Below, piece by piece: positions 42,706 to 51,787 of a DNA stretch of 64,000 nt (position 1 is the first letter of the stretch; each line of letters opens with the position of its first letter). The notes under the pieces were generated by a model. It made no database searches. It was not told the origin of the DNA and worked only from the letters and a program-made list of their open reading frames with translations. The DNA lies in NCBI RefSeq assembly GCF_900128945.1, contig NZ_FQUD01000001.1:1082431-1146430 (forward strand), given 5' to 3'. Source of the DNA: Chryseobacterium sp. OV279 (GTDB lineage Bacteria > Bacteroidota > Bacteroidia > Flavobacteriales > Weeksellaceae). The position numbers were made by a program, and so were the translations under genes.

Positions 42706-43677
42706 ATGGAATTTTTAGACAGATACCAGCAAATCGTTGCTGAAGCGATCACGAAGTATACTTTTAAAGACAAGCCTGCAGAACTTTATGACCCGATGAA
42801 CTACATCATTTCCCATGGTGGAAAGCGTCTTCGTCCTATTATGGTACTGATGGCGTGCGACCTGTTCGGCGGAGATCTGAAACAGGCAATAAAACCGGCG
42901 CTGGCAATCGAATTTTTCCATAATTTCACCCTGATCCATGATGATATTATGGATGAGGCCCCTTTGAGAAGAAATAAACCTACCATTCATACCTTACACG
43001 GAATCAATGTCGGGATTCTTTCCGGAGACGGACTGATGCTGAAAGCTTATAAATTCTTTGAAGATCTTGAACCTGAAATCTTCAAGGCGTGTATCAGAAT
43101 ATTTACCCATACCGGACTTCTTCTTTGCGAAGGACAGCAGTATGACATCAATTTTGAAACGCAGGAAGACGTAACCTATGATGACTACATCAGAATGATT
43201 ACGTACAAGACAGGAGTACTGAGTGCATCATCATTTGAAATAGGGGCGCTTATTGCAAGAGCTAATTTTAAAGATGCCAAAGCCATTTTCAATTTTGGAA
43301 AACACATTGGTATCGCATTCCAGATTATGGATGATTATCTGGATGTATTCGGAGATCAGGCTCAGTTTGGTAAGAAACATGCCGGAGATATTTACGAGAA
43401 CAAAAAAACCATTCTGTATCTTTTAGCGAGAGAACACGCTACAGACGAAGAAAGAAAAGAACTTGACCACTGGTATGGTAAAAAAACCGATAATATCGAC
43501 AAAGTATACGGCGTAGAAAAGATCTTCAGAAGAACGAAAGTTGATGAGAAAGCATTACGTCTGATCCAGAAGCACAACGAAATCGGACAAAGTTACCTTG
43601 AGAAGATCAATATCCCGGAAGACAAGAAAAAACCTTTTGCTGAACTGGCCAACTACCTGTTGAGAAGAGAAAGCTAA
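42706..43677 (+). CDS. Polyprenyl diphosphate synthase
   Basis: A 323-aa all-helical trans-prenyltransferase that extends allylic diphosphates with isopentenyl diphosphate. The first Asp-rich motif lies in LIHDDIMDEAPLRR (about 87-100) and the second in FQIMDDYLDVFGD (about 205-217); GGKRLRP (IPP binding) is near residue 38. The residues before the first motif (FFHNFT) suggest a medium or long chain product, perhaps for menaquinone, but chain length is not certain. It connects to mvaD as a consumer of the same isoprenoid pool. Confidence 0.92.
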   Translation: MEFLDRYQQIVAEAITKYTFKDKPAELYDPMNYIISHGGKRLRPIMVLMACDLFGGDLKQAIKPALAIEFFHNFTLIHDDIMDEAPLRRNKPTIHTLHGINVGILSGDGLMLKAYKFFEDLEPEIFKACIRIFTHTGLLLCEGQQYDINFETQEDVTYDDYIRMITYKTGVLSASSFEIGALIARANFKDAKAIFNFGKHIGIAFQIMDDYLDVFGDQAQFGKKHAGDIYENKKTILYLLAREHATDEERKELDHWYGKKTDNIDKVYGVEKIFRRTKVDEKALRLIQKHNEIGQSYLEKINIPEDKKKPFAELANYLLRRES

Positions 43678-43763
43678 ATAAAGGTAATAGGAATTAGGGC
43701 TTAGGGATTAGTTGTTCATAGCAAATTCCTAAGCCCTGATTTCTAAACCCTAATCCCTTATTA

Positions 43764-44723
43764 ATGAAATTCAGAACCGAAGTAGACATTCCCCCATCGG
43801 AAAAAAAGATTGATATTGAAGATAAAATATTTTCAATAGGATCCTGTTTTGCTTCGGAAATGACAGATTTGCTGGGACAGGGACAGCTTCAGACGGTGAA
43901 TAATCCTTTCGGGACTATCTTTAATCCTTTTTCGATCAGTAATGCGGTTAAAAGGCTTCATGATTCGGAGTTTTATACCGAAGATGAGCTCATCACATTT
44001 AATGATGAATTTATCTCTCTGGACCATCACAGCAGTTTCGACAGAAGATATATCCACCAGACTCTGGATAAAATTAATGCCGGAATAGAAGTGGGCAACC
44101 GTTTTCTACAGGATGCCGGTTGGGTCATCATCACCTACGGAACTTCATTTATTTATGAATTTATTCCCAAGAAAAAGCTAGCCGCCAACTGTCACAAGAT
44201 CCCGCAAAAGTTTTTTGAAAAAAGACTGCTTTCGCACCAGGAACTTACGGATTCCATTTATAATACGGTTTTAAACCTCAAAGATATCTGCCGTTACGAT
44301 GTACAGATCCTATTTACGGTCTCTCCGGTACGTCATACCAAAGATGGAATGATTGAAAACCAACTGAGCAAATCCAAACTGATCACAGCTGTGCATGAAG
44401 CGCTTTTACAGCTGGACAACTGCCATTATCTGCCCGTTTATGAGATCTTAATGGATGATCTGCGAGATTATCGTTTTTACAAGGAAGATTTGATTCATCC
44501 TACGTCGCAGGCTGTCAATTACATCTTTGATAAGTTCGGGGAAGCTTATTTTTCGGATGCGACGAAAAGTTTTATCAAAGAAAGCTTTAAGATCAATAAA
44601 GCGTTGGAACATAGAACAGATGATGATAAGGACCCGAAATATATAGAGTTCAGAGAAAAGCTTGATGCAAGGATTGAAGCTCAACGCGAAAAAGTAAGGC
44701 ATAAAATATTTTTAAATGATTGA
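43764..44723 (+). CDS. GSCFA domain protein
   Basis: A 319-aa protein with the family signature GSCFASEM at about residues 27-34, where the Ser is the likely nucleophile of an SGNH/GDSL-like hydrolase. Supporting blocks are VITYGTSFIYE, ILFTVSPVRHTKDGM and EDLIHPTSQAVNYIFDKFGE (a DxxH-type catalytic pair, DLIHP). The family is thought to be acyl-esterase-like, but substrates are unknown. It lies behind a fold-back spacer (43681-43760) and overlaps the DUF4269 gene by 8 bp. Confidence 0.92.
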   Translation: MKFRTEVDIPPSEKKIDIEDKIFSIGSCFASEMTDLLGQGQLQTVNNPFGTIFNPFSISNAVKRLHDSEFYTEDELITFNDEFISLDHHSSFDRRYIHQTLDKINAGIEVGNRFLQDAGWVIITYGTSFIYEFIPKKKLAANCHKIPQKFFEKRLLSHQELTDSIYNTVLNLKDICRYDVQILFTVSPVRHTKDGMIENQLSKSKLITAVHEALLQLDNCHYLPVYEILMDDLRDYRFYKEDLIHPTSQAVNYIFDKFGEAYFSDATKSFIKESFKINKALEHRTDDDKDPKYIEFREKLDARIEAQREKVRHKIFLND

Positions 44724-45243
44724 CTTTACTAATATTGAATACCTGAAATCAGGCAATGAAAGACAGAAAAGAGCCTATGATGTCCTGAAAAAATATCAGG
44801 TTTTCGAAAAATTAAAAGACTATTCTCCAGTTCTGGCGGGAACCATTCCCATTGAAATTGATATTGAAAGCAGCGATCTGGATATTATTTGCGAAGTAGA
44901 TCTTGAATGTGAAGAAGACTTTTTAGATGAAATCGCTATGAGGCGATTAATGCCGGGAGATACAGATGTAAAGGTTGAAAATATAGTGGTCCGCGGAGAA
45001 AAAAGCATTGTCCTAAACTTTATGCTGGAAGAATTTCCCATAGAGATTTTCGGACAAAATAAACCGTCCATTGAACAGAATGCCTACCGTCATATGGTGG
45101 CAGAATACAGAATATTACAGGAAAAAGGAGAAGATTTTAAACATAAAATAATAGAACTTAAGAAACAGGGAATAAAGACGGAGCCGGCGTTCGGCCTGCT
45201 GATGGAATTGGAAAACCCTTATGAAGATCTGTTAAAATTTTAA
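44716..45243 (+). CDS. DUF4269 protein, nucleotidyltransferase-like
   Basis: A 175-aa protein of the DUF4269 family. GTIPIEIDIESSDLDIICEV (about 37-56) resembles the G-x-S/D-DxD active site of minimal nucleotidyltransferases, followed by a later acidic strand. No partner HEPN protein is seen. It overlaps the upstream GSCFA gene by 8 bp and precedes the TatD gene by 4 nt, indicating an operon. Catalytic activity is inferred from the motif only. Confidence 0.85.
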   Translation: MIDFTNIEYLKSGNERQKRAYDVLKKYQVFEKLKDYSPVLAGTIPIEIDIESSDLDIICEVDLECEEDFLDEIAMRRLMPGDTDVKVENIVVRGEKSIVLNFMLEEFPIEIFGQNKPSIEQNAYRHMVAEYRILQEKGEDFKHKIIELKKQGIKTEPAFGLLMELENPYEDLLKF

Positions 45244-45247
45244 GAAA

Positions 45248-46012
45248 ATGATTGATACACATACCCATTTATACGCAGAAGAATTTGATGAAGACAGAAA
45301 AGAAGCTATCCAAAGGGCTGTAGACAAAGGAATCACGAAGTTTTATCTTCCTGCTATTGATTCCGAATCCCATGGGAAAATGCTTCAGCTGGAAGCAGAA
45401 TATCCCGGACAGATTATTTCCATGATGGGACTTCACCCATGTTATGTAAAGCCGGAATCCTGGGAAAAAGAACTTGAAACCGTTAAAAACTATCTGGACG
45501 AAAGAGATTTTCCTGCGATAGGAGAGATCGGGATCGACCTTTATTGGGACAAAACGACACTGGACATCCAGGTGAAAGCTTTTGAACAGCAAATCGACTG
45601 GGCCATAGAAAAAGACCTTCCAATTGTGATCCACACCAGAGAAAGCTTTGATGAAACATTCGAAGTATTGGAAAGAAAAAAACACCCGAAACTTCGTGGT
45701 ATTTTCCACTGTTTCTCAGGAGATCTGGAGCAGGCTAAGCATGCGATTGACCTGAATTTTATATTGGGAATAGGAGGTGTTGTTACTTTTAAAAACGGAA
45801 AGATCGATCAGTTCCTGAATGAAATTCCGTTGGATAAAATCGTTTTGGAAACAGATTCACCTTATCTGGCTCCGGTTCCGCATAGAGGAAAAAGAAATGA
45901 AAGTTCTTACCTTGATCTGGTGGCCGGAAAATTAGTGAATATCTACGGCAAAGACTTTACAGAAATAGACAGAATTACTACAGAAAATGCAGTAAGAATT
46001 TTTGGAAACTAA
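45248..46012 (+). CDS. TatD-family metal-dependent hydrolase (DNase)
   Basis: A 254-aa TIM-barrel amidohydrolase. Metal ligands are visible as IDTHTHL (residues 2-8), the Glu in IGEIGIDLYWD, the His in VIHTRESFD and IFHCFSG, and the Asp in LETDSPYLAP. TatD proteins are Mg-dependent 3'-5' exonucleases or related hydrolases in DNA repair and turnover. Length is normal. It is the third gene of a tight run with GSCFA and DUF4269 genes. Confidence 0.92.
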   Translation: MIDTHTHLYAEEFDEDRKEAIQRAVDKGITKFYLPAIDSESHGKMLQLEAEYPGQIISMMGLHPCYVKPESWEKELETVKNYLDERDFPAIGEIGIDLYWDKTTLDIQVKAFEQQIDWAIEKDLPIVIHTRESFDETFEVLERKKHPKLRGIFHCFSGDLEQAKHAIDLNFILGIGGVVTFKNGKIDQFLNEIPLDKIVLETDSPYLAPVPHRGKRNESSYLDLVAGKLVNIYGKDFTEIDRITTENAVRIFGN

Positions 46013-46021
46013 GGAGTTCGG

Positions 46022-47176
46022 ATGAATAAAACTTTAACCTATATGAAAACCAGCAAAGCAAACAGTTTAATGCTATTTGCAGTCTATTTTGTGGTTAATT
46101 TTTTATTCCTCACCAAATATGGTATCCGTCAATCATTGGTTCCGATCAGTATTCTTATCATTGCCTTTATTGCTGTACATGTTTTAATATTTTTTCTGCG
46201 AAAGAATGAACTGTTGAGTCAAAAGATTAATGTAAAGCTCGTTTATCTTTTAACAGGTATTTTAGGAGTGGGATATATTACCTTATGCCATGTTTTAACA
46301 GATCCTTATCAACTAAGGATAGACCGTTGGCAGACGCTGGATTTTTCACTAGATTATTGGATTCACGGCAAATATATTTATGATACCCGAAACTTTATGG
46401 GGAATTTGTCCTCCTATCTTCCGGGACAGCTTTTGCTGGCTCTTCCCGCTTATCTTTTGGGAAATGTAGGTTATCTTCAGGTAGTTGCTTTTCTGTTGTT
46501 TTCGTACGTTGTTATGCTGGAATTTAAAAGCAATCTGATCAGGTTCACAGCCATATTAATGCTGGGAATATCTTTGGCTTATATTTACGAAGCAGTCTGC
46601 AAGAGCGATTTTATTTCCTCCTTTATTTTCGCGGCTGCATTTATCCTTTTCTGGCATACTAAGTTTAAAGAGAATTATTTTCAGAAACCTGTCCTGTTAG
46701 GAATAGGCCTGGGTATTTTATTTCTGACCCGAAGTGTAGTCGTTATTCCTTTGATTATTTTCCTGCTTAAACCTTTTTTAGCAACCAATACAAAGTCTAA
46801 AATAAAAACCGTTGCAGCCTTTCTGCTGAGCGTAGCTGTATTGTTACTCACCGTTTTTTTTCCTGCCAAAAACCTTGAATATATTATTGAACATAATCCT
46901 CTGACGCTTCAGGGACAGAGCAATAAATGGGTCATGCTGGTTTTTCTGGCGGTAGCTTTATTGTTATCGTTTTATGTCAGAAAAATAAATGATGTTTTCT
47001 ATTTTTCGGCCTACATTGTTTTTTTGACGATGCTCAGTTTTGTACTGGAGAAGTTCCTGCTTTTCGGATTGGGCTTTCAGGATAATCTTTTTTCAACGAC
47101 TTATCTTGCGGCCTGCCTGCCTTTCAGTATTATAGCTTATTGCTTTTCAGTTCGGAAAGAAATAGAGAAAGTCTAA
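46022..47176 (+). CDS. Polytopic membrane protein of unknown function
   Basis: A 384-aa protein with about ten hydrophobic helices and short loops. A segment around FSLDYWIHGKYIYDTRNFMG between helices resembles the periplasmic loop of GT-C glycosyltransferases/mannosyltransferases, but no clear catalytic Asp-Asp pattern is seen, so this is only a suggestion. The start is ATG 46022, 9 nt after tatD; an internal ATG at 46043 is an alternative. It is probably the last gene of the GSCFA-DUF4269-TatD run. Confidence 0.65.
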   Translation: MNKTLTYMKTSKANSLMLFAVYFVVNFLFLTKYGIRQSLVPISILIIAFIAVHVLIFFLRKNELLSQKINVKLVYLLTGILGVGYITLCHVLTDPYQLRIDRWQTLDFSLDYWIHGKYIYDTRNFMGNLSSYLPGQLLLALPAYLLGNVGYLQVVAFLLFSYVVMLEFKSNLIRFTAILMLGISLAYIYEAVCKSDFISSFIFAAAFILFWHTKFKENYFQKPVLLGIGLGILFLTRSVVVIPLIIFLLKPFLATNTKSKIKTVAAFLLSVAVLLLTVFFPAKNLEYIIEHNPLTLQGQSNKWVMLVFLAVALLLSFYVRKINDVFYFSAYIVFLTMLSFVLEKFLLFGLGFQDNLFSTTYLAACLPFSIIAYCFSVRKEIEKV

Positions 47177-47202
47177 AGCTTTTTAGGCCTGAGTGTTCCC
47201 AA

Positions 47203-47239
47203 TTAACCATGTAAAGGTTCAAAACCTTGACATGGTTAA
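47203..47239. repeat. 37-nt near-perfect palindrome
   Basis: TTAACCATGT (47203-47212) and AAGGTT (47214-47219) mirror AACCTT (47223-47228) and ACATGGTTAA (47230-47239), with a single unpaired position on each side and a 3-nt loop. It lies between convergent genes, next to the rhlE terminator, and could act as terminator for the membrane protein gene or be an intergenic hairpin element. Confidence 0.65.
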
Positions 47240-47290
47240 AAGCCTTTGCAGATAGATTTTTAAACAGTTTTTAGCCAAAAAAATCTTTAT

Positions 47291-47320
47291 AAAAAAAGCC
47301 CTTTCGTTGGAAAGGGCTTT
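47291..47320 (-). terminator. Terminator of the RhlE-like helicase gene
   Basis: AAAGCCCTTTC and its perfect complement (47295-47305 with 47310-47320) form the stem; on the minus strand a U-run follows. It could also serve the convergent gene. Confidence 0.88.
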
Positions 47321-47324
47321 CATA

Positions 47325-48614
47325 TTATTTTTTTCTGGTGAAATTCTTATTCTTAGGTTTTTTGAAGCTTGTAGGAGCGCTTCCGGCCGGCTTATTGTTA
47401 TTATTCTGCGGTTTCGGAGAACGTGGTCTTCCACCACCAGCGGCCATAGGCTTGTTGTTGGAATCTCTTTTCTGTGCGATCAGATTTTCTGTATGGAAAG
47501 GGTGATCCTTTACCACAGGAATTTTCTTCCCGATCAGCTTCTCCGTATTTCTTAAGTTTAAAAGATCAAGGCTGTCTACGAAAGAGATTGAAGATCCTTC
47601 AGCACCAGCTCTTCCCGTTCTTCCGATTCTGTGAACATAGGTTTCAGAAACATCGGAAAGTTCGAAATTGATCACATATTTAAGCTCATCGATGTCAATA
47701 CCTCTTGCAGCGATGTCTGTAGCCACCAGAATCCTTGTTTTTCCGGACTTAAAATTATTCAGGGCATTCTGTCTCGCATTCTGAGATTTATTACCGTGAA
47801 TGGCTTCTGCTGAGATATTGTCTTTCTGAAGTTTTCTTGCAATTTTGTCCGCACCGTGCTTCGTTCTGGAAAATACCAGTACAGAATCAGCGATCTCGTT
47901 TTCCAGAATATGAGAAAGAAGGTTCAGCTTGTTATCTTTATCTACAAAATAAACCGCCTGCTTAATCGTTTCTGCAGTCGAAGAAACCGGAGTTACTTCT
48001 ACTTTCACAGGATTATTCAGGATAGAATCTGCTAATTTCTGGATTTCAGAAGGCATGGTTGCAGAAAAGAATAACGTCTGTCTTCTCTGTGGAAGAAGTT
48101 TGATGACTCTCTTTACGTCATGTACGAAACCCATGTCAAGCATTCTGTCTGCTTCATCAAGAACAAAGATCTCAATGTTTTTTAAGCTGATGATTCCCTG
48201 AGCGATAAAATCCAGAAGTCTACCAGGGGTTGCTACCAGGATATCGATTCCTTTTCTAAGGGCAGCTTCCTGATTTCCCTGCTTTACACCTCCGAAAATA
48301 ACGAGCTGTTTAAGCGGAAGATATTTTCCGTATGCATTAATGTTTTCCTCGATCTGGATGGCAAGTTCTCTTGTCGGCGTTAAGATCAGGGCTTTTATAT
48401 GGTTGGTTTTGGTCTTATTTTTTGATAAATTCTGTAGAATAGGAATAGCAAACGCCGCTGTTTTTCCCGTTCCTGTCTGTGCACATCCTAAAAAGTCGCT
48501 GCCTTTTAAGATTTCAGGGATAGATCTCTCCTGAATGGGCGTAGGGTTTGTATATCCCTGTTCTTCAATTGCTTTCGCAATAGGTTCTATTAAGTTTAGG
48601 TCTGTAAAATTCAA
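47325..48614 (-). CDS. DEAD-box RNA helicase, RhlE-like
   Basis: A 429-aa helicase with [10 protein letters not shown] (Q motif), [41 protein letters not shown] and [10 protein letters not shown]. The tail is Lys/Asn/Pro-rich and basic, typical of RhlE for RNA contact. The start is taken as TTG at 48614 because the protein then begins [11 protein letters not shown], as RhlE relatives do. The only longer option is another TTG at 48653, and no ATG is available. A TACCTTTG -7 box (48674-48681) fits this transcript. It is expected in ribosome assembly or RNA turnover. Confidence 0.9.
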   Translation of the reverse strand: MNFTDLNLIEPIAKAIEEQGYTNPTPIQERSIPEILKGSDFLGCAQTGTGKTAAFAIPILQNLSKNKTKTNHIKALILTPTRELAIQIEENINAYGKYLPLKQLVIFGGVKQGNQEAALRKGIDILVATPGRLLDFIAQGIISLKNIEIFVLDEADRMLDMGFVHDVKRVIKLLPQRRQTLFFSATMPSEIQKLADSILNNPVKVEVTPVSSTAETIKQAVYFVDKDNKLNLLSHILENEIADSVLVFSRTKHGADKIARKLQKDNISAEAIHGNKSQNARQNALNNFKSGKTRILVATDIAARGIDIDELKYVINFELSDVSETYVHRIGRTGRAGAEGSSISFVDSLDLLNLRNTEKLIGKKIPVVKDHPFHTENLIAQKRDSNNKPMAAGGGRPRSPKPQNNNNKPAGSAPTSFKKPKNKNFTRKK

Positions 48615-48673
48615 ATGAACTGTTTTTTTTAATTTAAAATAAAATTCCCTCAATGTGAAGGAATTATATGATG

Positions 48674-48681
48674 CAAAGGTA
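48674..48681 (-). promoter_or_regulatory. -7 element for the RhlE-like helicase gene
   Basis: TACCTTTG on the minus strand matches TAnnTTTG, 59 nt upstream of the chosen TTG start. No -33 TTG is seen at 19-21 nt. Confidence 0.45.
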
Positions 48682-48702
48682 GTCTAAATATTTTTAAGCG
48701 GA

Positions 48703-49191
48703 TCATTTTACTTTTGTCCACTGCTGGTTATGTCTCAGGTCTTCAATGAAGAGGTAGACTTTTCTCAGCTTTTCACTTCCTCTTTTGCCATAGTCTTCTA
48801 CATTTTTGGAAGTTCCATCCGTAAAATTAATTCTCAGATAGGACGTGGAAAGATCCGTGATATTTCTTGATCCGTACTTATCCTGAAGGTTTTTAACGTC
48901 AAGACCGTTTAGTAAAGAAACGAGTTTGTTGTAATCAGATTCTTTGAGTACAGCTTTAAAAGTTCCTTCCCGTGGTTTTGAAAATTCCCCTTTCGAAAAA
49001 TCTTTGGAGAAATTGAAGTGTTCTGCTTCCAGTATGGCCGTCCTGTCCGGATTGATAGTCATGGTAAAAATAGGGCAGGATCCAAAACATGCGCCTGCCT
49101 GATATTCAATTTTGGAATATTGTGATTCCGTTTTCTGTGTGGTGCAGGAAAATAAAAATATCAGTGCACATAGGCTTAATACATATTTCAT
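48703..49191 (-). CDS. DUF6438-like lipoprotein
   Basis: A 162-aa putative lipoprotein: signal peptide with lipobox LFSC (Cys about residue 16). The mature part begins with the YQAGACFGSCPIFTMTI segment, whose paired Cys residues and GSCP core match the DUF6438 family. The rest is a small alpha/beta domain (GTFKAVLKESDYNKLVSLLN). The function is unknown. It lies between rhlE and another secreted-protein gene on the same strand. Confidence 0.8.
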   Translation of the reverse strand: MKYVLSLCALIFLFSCTTQKTESQYSKIEYQAGACFGSCPIFTMTINPDRTAILEAEHFNFSKDFSKGEFSKPREGTFKAVLKESDYNKLVSLLNGLDVKNLQDKYGSRNITDLSTSYLRINFTDGTSKNVEDYGKRGSEKLRKVYLFIEDLRHNQQWTKVK

Positions 49192-49255
49192 AGGAAATGG
49201 TTTCTCTAGGTTGTTTCAATAATTATTCCAAATAGAATCGGGTTCAGCAGTGAAC

Positions 49256-50029
49256 TTATTCCAGAGATGAAACGCAACAGCCTTTGGTGAATGATAATCT
49301 TAAAAGTACCGGGTCAATATTGATTGATTCATAGTACTTTGTTCTCTTTTTGGAAGTGTTGTAATAAGAATAACTCTTGATTTCCCCTTTGTCAAAGGAA
49401 ATTTTATTCTTGAAGAACAAAGGTTCCATATCAAACAGGATATTGTTATTGAAGTCCTTATCCGTATTGGCAATGTCCAGTTCAATCACTGCGACATTCG
49501 TTTTTCCTTTATGAATAAGGTTATACTTATAATGAATCAGATCGTTGTCTGCTTTCTTTTCCACCAGTTCCAGTACCTGATCGGTTTTTGCCTTCTTCCT
49601 TTTCTTAATATCTGCAATCTCCGACTCTAAAGGAATATCACCCTTGAAATAGTCAAAATTTCCGGGCTTTATTTCTTTATTTTCGTCTTTAATCAGAACA
49701 GGAAGAACAGGGTTGGTATCTTTTTTTAAATTGTAAATAATACCGTTTCTGCTGTTGTTAAAAGATAAAACAGACAGGTCAGCATCATTGGTATAGTATT
49801 CGATCACCTCATTCACTTCATTACCTGTACCCTGATCAGCAATTTTATTGTAGGTTAATTTTTTATTGAATTCAAACCTGAAAAACGCTTTATCACTGAA
49901 AGGTGCCGGTTCATCCAATCTGGGTGCTTCCACGAATGAATCACCCCCTTGAGCATAAGCCGAGGAGGGCAGAAGAAATGAAACAAAAATAACAGCGGGT
50001 GCTGTTATTTTCTTTAATGAGTGTATCAT
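49256..50029 (-). CDS. Secreted protein of unknown function
   Basis: A 257-aa protein with a signal peptide (about 1-26, cleavage after SAYAQ). The mature region is rich in Asn, Asp and Lys with predicted beta structure, for example AFFRFEFNKKLTYNKI and TNVAVIELDIANTDKDF. It ends with CC near the C-terminus (TKGCCVSSLE). I recognise no family. It lies 3 nt downstream of obgE on the same strand, so it is probably expressed from that operon. Confidence 0.65.
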   Translation of the reverse strand: MIHSLKKITAPAVIFVSFLLPSSAYAQGGDSFVEAPRLDEPAPFSDKAFFRFEFNKKLTYNKIADQGTGNEVNEVIEYYTNDADLSVLSFNNSRNGIIYNLKKDTNPVLPVLIKDENKEIKPGNFDYFKGDIPLESEIADIKKRKKAKTDQVLELVEKKADNDLIHYKYNLIHKGKTNVAVIELDIANTDKDFNNNILFDMEPLFFKNKISFDKGEIKSYSYYNTSKKRTKYYESINIDPVLLRLSFTKGCCVSSLE

Positions 50030-50032
50030 CTT

Positions 50033-51016
50033 TTATCCGTGAAGTTTTTTCCAGACTGCGTCTTTCAGTTCTACAAGGCCTTCTCCCGTAACACCGGAGA
50101 AGAATAACGGTTTTCTGTTTTCCGGAAATTCAGCTGCGATTTCTTTTTTCAGCTCTTCATCCAGAAGGTCAGATTTGGAAATCGAAATGATGAAATCTTT
50201 ATCCAGAAGTTCAGGATTGTACTCCGTCAATTCATTTTCCAGAATTTTAAACTCCTGAAAATGACTTTCAGAATCAGCCGGAATTAAGAATAATAAGATG
50301 GAATTTCTTTCAATATGTCTTAAGAACCTGTGTCCTAAACCTTTTCCTTCAGCAGCCCCTTCGATGATTCCCGGGATATCAGCCATTACAAATGATTTGT
50401 AATTTCTGTAATCCACAATACCAAGATTGGGGGTCAGCGTTGTAAATGCGTAATTAGCGATCTTAGGTTTTGCCGCTGATACAGACGCAAGAAGGGTAGA
50501 TTTTCCTGCATTTGGGAAACCAACCAAACCTACATCGGCTAGAATTTTAAGCTCGAAAACCACAAATCCTTCCTCACCATCCATTCCTGGCTGTGCATAT
50601 CTTGGAGTCTGGTTGGTAGAAGATTTGAAGTGCTCATTTCCTTTTCCTCCTTTTCCACCAAGCATCAAAGTGATTTCCTGTTTGTCTTCAAGAATTTCGC
50701 CGATAATTTCTCCTTCTTCATTTTTAGCAATGGTCCCGATTGGAACATCGATATAAATATCAGCACCGTCAGCACCGGTCAGCTGGCTTTTCGCCCCGTT
50801 TTCACCACGTTCCGCTTTGATGTGGCGGGTGTATCGAAGTGGAAGTAAAGTCCATTCCTGAGCATTTCCTCTCATGATGACGTGTCCGCCACGACCTCCG
50901 TCGCCTCCATCCGGACCGCCTTTAGGAATATATTTTTCACGGCGAAGGTGGGCAGAACCTGCACCTCCGTGTCCGCTTTTACAATGGATCTTTACGTAAT
51001 CTACAAAGTTAGACAT
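50033..51016 (-). CDS. obgE: Obg GTPase
   Basis: A 327-aa GTPase of the Obg/CgtA family involved in late large-subunit ribosome assembly and stress signalling. The glycine-rich Obg fold is at the N-terminus ([20 protein letters not shown], then [10 protein letters not shown]). The G domain has G1 GFPNAGKST (about 165-173), G3 DIPGI, and G4 SKSD. There is no C-terminal OCT domain, as is common outside Firmicutes. It follows adk with a 67-nt low-complexity gap. Confidence 0.95.
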   Translation of the reverse strand: MSNFVDYVKIHCKSGHGGAGSAHLRREKYIPKGGPDGGDGGRGGHVIMRGNAQEWTLLPLRYTRHIKAERGENGAKSQLTGADGADIYIDVPIGTIAKNEEGEIIGEILEDKQEITLMLGGKGGKGNEHFKSSTNQTPRYAQPGMDGEEGFVVFELKILADVGLVGFPNAGKSTLLASVSAAKPKIANYAFTTLTPNLGIVDYRNYKSFVMADIPGIIEGAAEGKGLGHRFLRHIERNSILLFLIPADSESHFQEFKILENELTEYNPELLDKDFIISISKSDLLDEELKKEIAAEFPENRKPLFFSGVTGEGLVELKDAVWKKLHG

Positions 51017-51083
51017 ATAGTTTGTGTTGCGGGTTGCGGTTCACGGGATCCGAATTTTTCCAATCCCGTACACCATATCCCGA

Positions 51084-51662
51084 TTATTTAATTTTTTCGA
51101 CTTCAGCGAAAAGTTTTTGGGAAATTTCAGCAATTTCTCCTACGCCGTTTACTTCAACATATTTTCCCTGCTGCTTGTAAAGTTCGGCTACTTCTGCTGT
51201 TTTAGTATAATATTCTTTAATTCTGATTTCAATGATCTCTACATTGCTGTCGTCAGATCTTCCGCTGGTTTCACCTCTTTTCAGAAGTCTTTCCACTAAA
51301 GTTTTGTCTTCTACCACTAAGGATAGGCAGATATCAATCTTGTCGTTCAGTTCCTCTTTTACAATGGTTTCCAAAGCTTGCGTCTGAGCCGTAGTTCTAG
51401 GATATCCGTCGAAGATAAATCCGTTGGTATCGGTTGGCTTTCTAAGCTCGTCGATCAGCATATCCGTCGTTACCTGATCCGGAACCAGTTCTCCCTTATC
51501 GATATAAGACTTAGCCAATTTTCCAAGCTCGGTGTCGTTTTTCATGTTGTATCTGAAAAGGTCACCTGTTGAAATTTGCTTTAAGTTGAATTTTTCGATC
51601 AGGTTTTGAGCTTGTGTTCCTTTTCCACTTCCTGGAGGGCCGAACAGAACAATGTTTATCAT
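51084..51662 (-). CDS. adk: Adenylate kinase, short-LID form
   Basis: A 192-aa nucleoside monophosphate kinase interconverting ATP, AMP and ADP. The P-loop is GPPGSGKGTQ (residues 7-16), the AMP-binding region is STGDLFR, and FDGYPRTTAQ is the conserved Arg site. The LID is short (LLKRGETSGRSDDSNVE), without zinc Cys residues, the form usual in Bacteroidota. It sits between hpt and obgE on the same strand. Confidence 0.96.
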   Translation of the reverse strand: MINIVLFGPPGSGKGTQAQNLIEKFNLKQISTGDLFRYNMKNDTELGKLAKSYIDKGELVPDQVTTDMLIDELRKPTDTNGFIFDGYPRTTAQTQALETIVKEELNDKIDICLSLVVEDKTLVERLLKRGETSGRSDDSNVEIIEIRIKEYYTKTAEVAELYKQQGKYVEVNGVGEIAEISQKLFAEVEKIK

Positions 51663-51787
51663 AATGTTGATTCGCTTGCAGCTTTCAGCAATACGCTTTT
51701 AGCCTTTAGCTTTTTTAGTTAATATTTACTTTATTTCGATTTAATATTTAAAGCTAATGGCTAGTAGCCAAAAGCTAGTAGCAGAAA
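51663..51787. repeat. Degenerate fold-back spacer between hpt and adk
   Basis: Words such as GCTTTTAGCCTTTAGC (near 51691-51710) are complementary to AAAGCTAATGGCTAGTAGCC and AAAGCTAGTAGC words near 51750-51782, so the transcript could fold. A related word (GGCTTTTTGCTTCTAGC) occurs near 12690-12712. Confidence 0.55.

Noticed and set aside
45269..45709. 146-codon minus-strand frame inside tatD
   Set aside because: It is antisense to tatD, which has all metal-ligand motifs; the peptide is Phe/His-rich shadow sequence.
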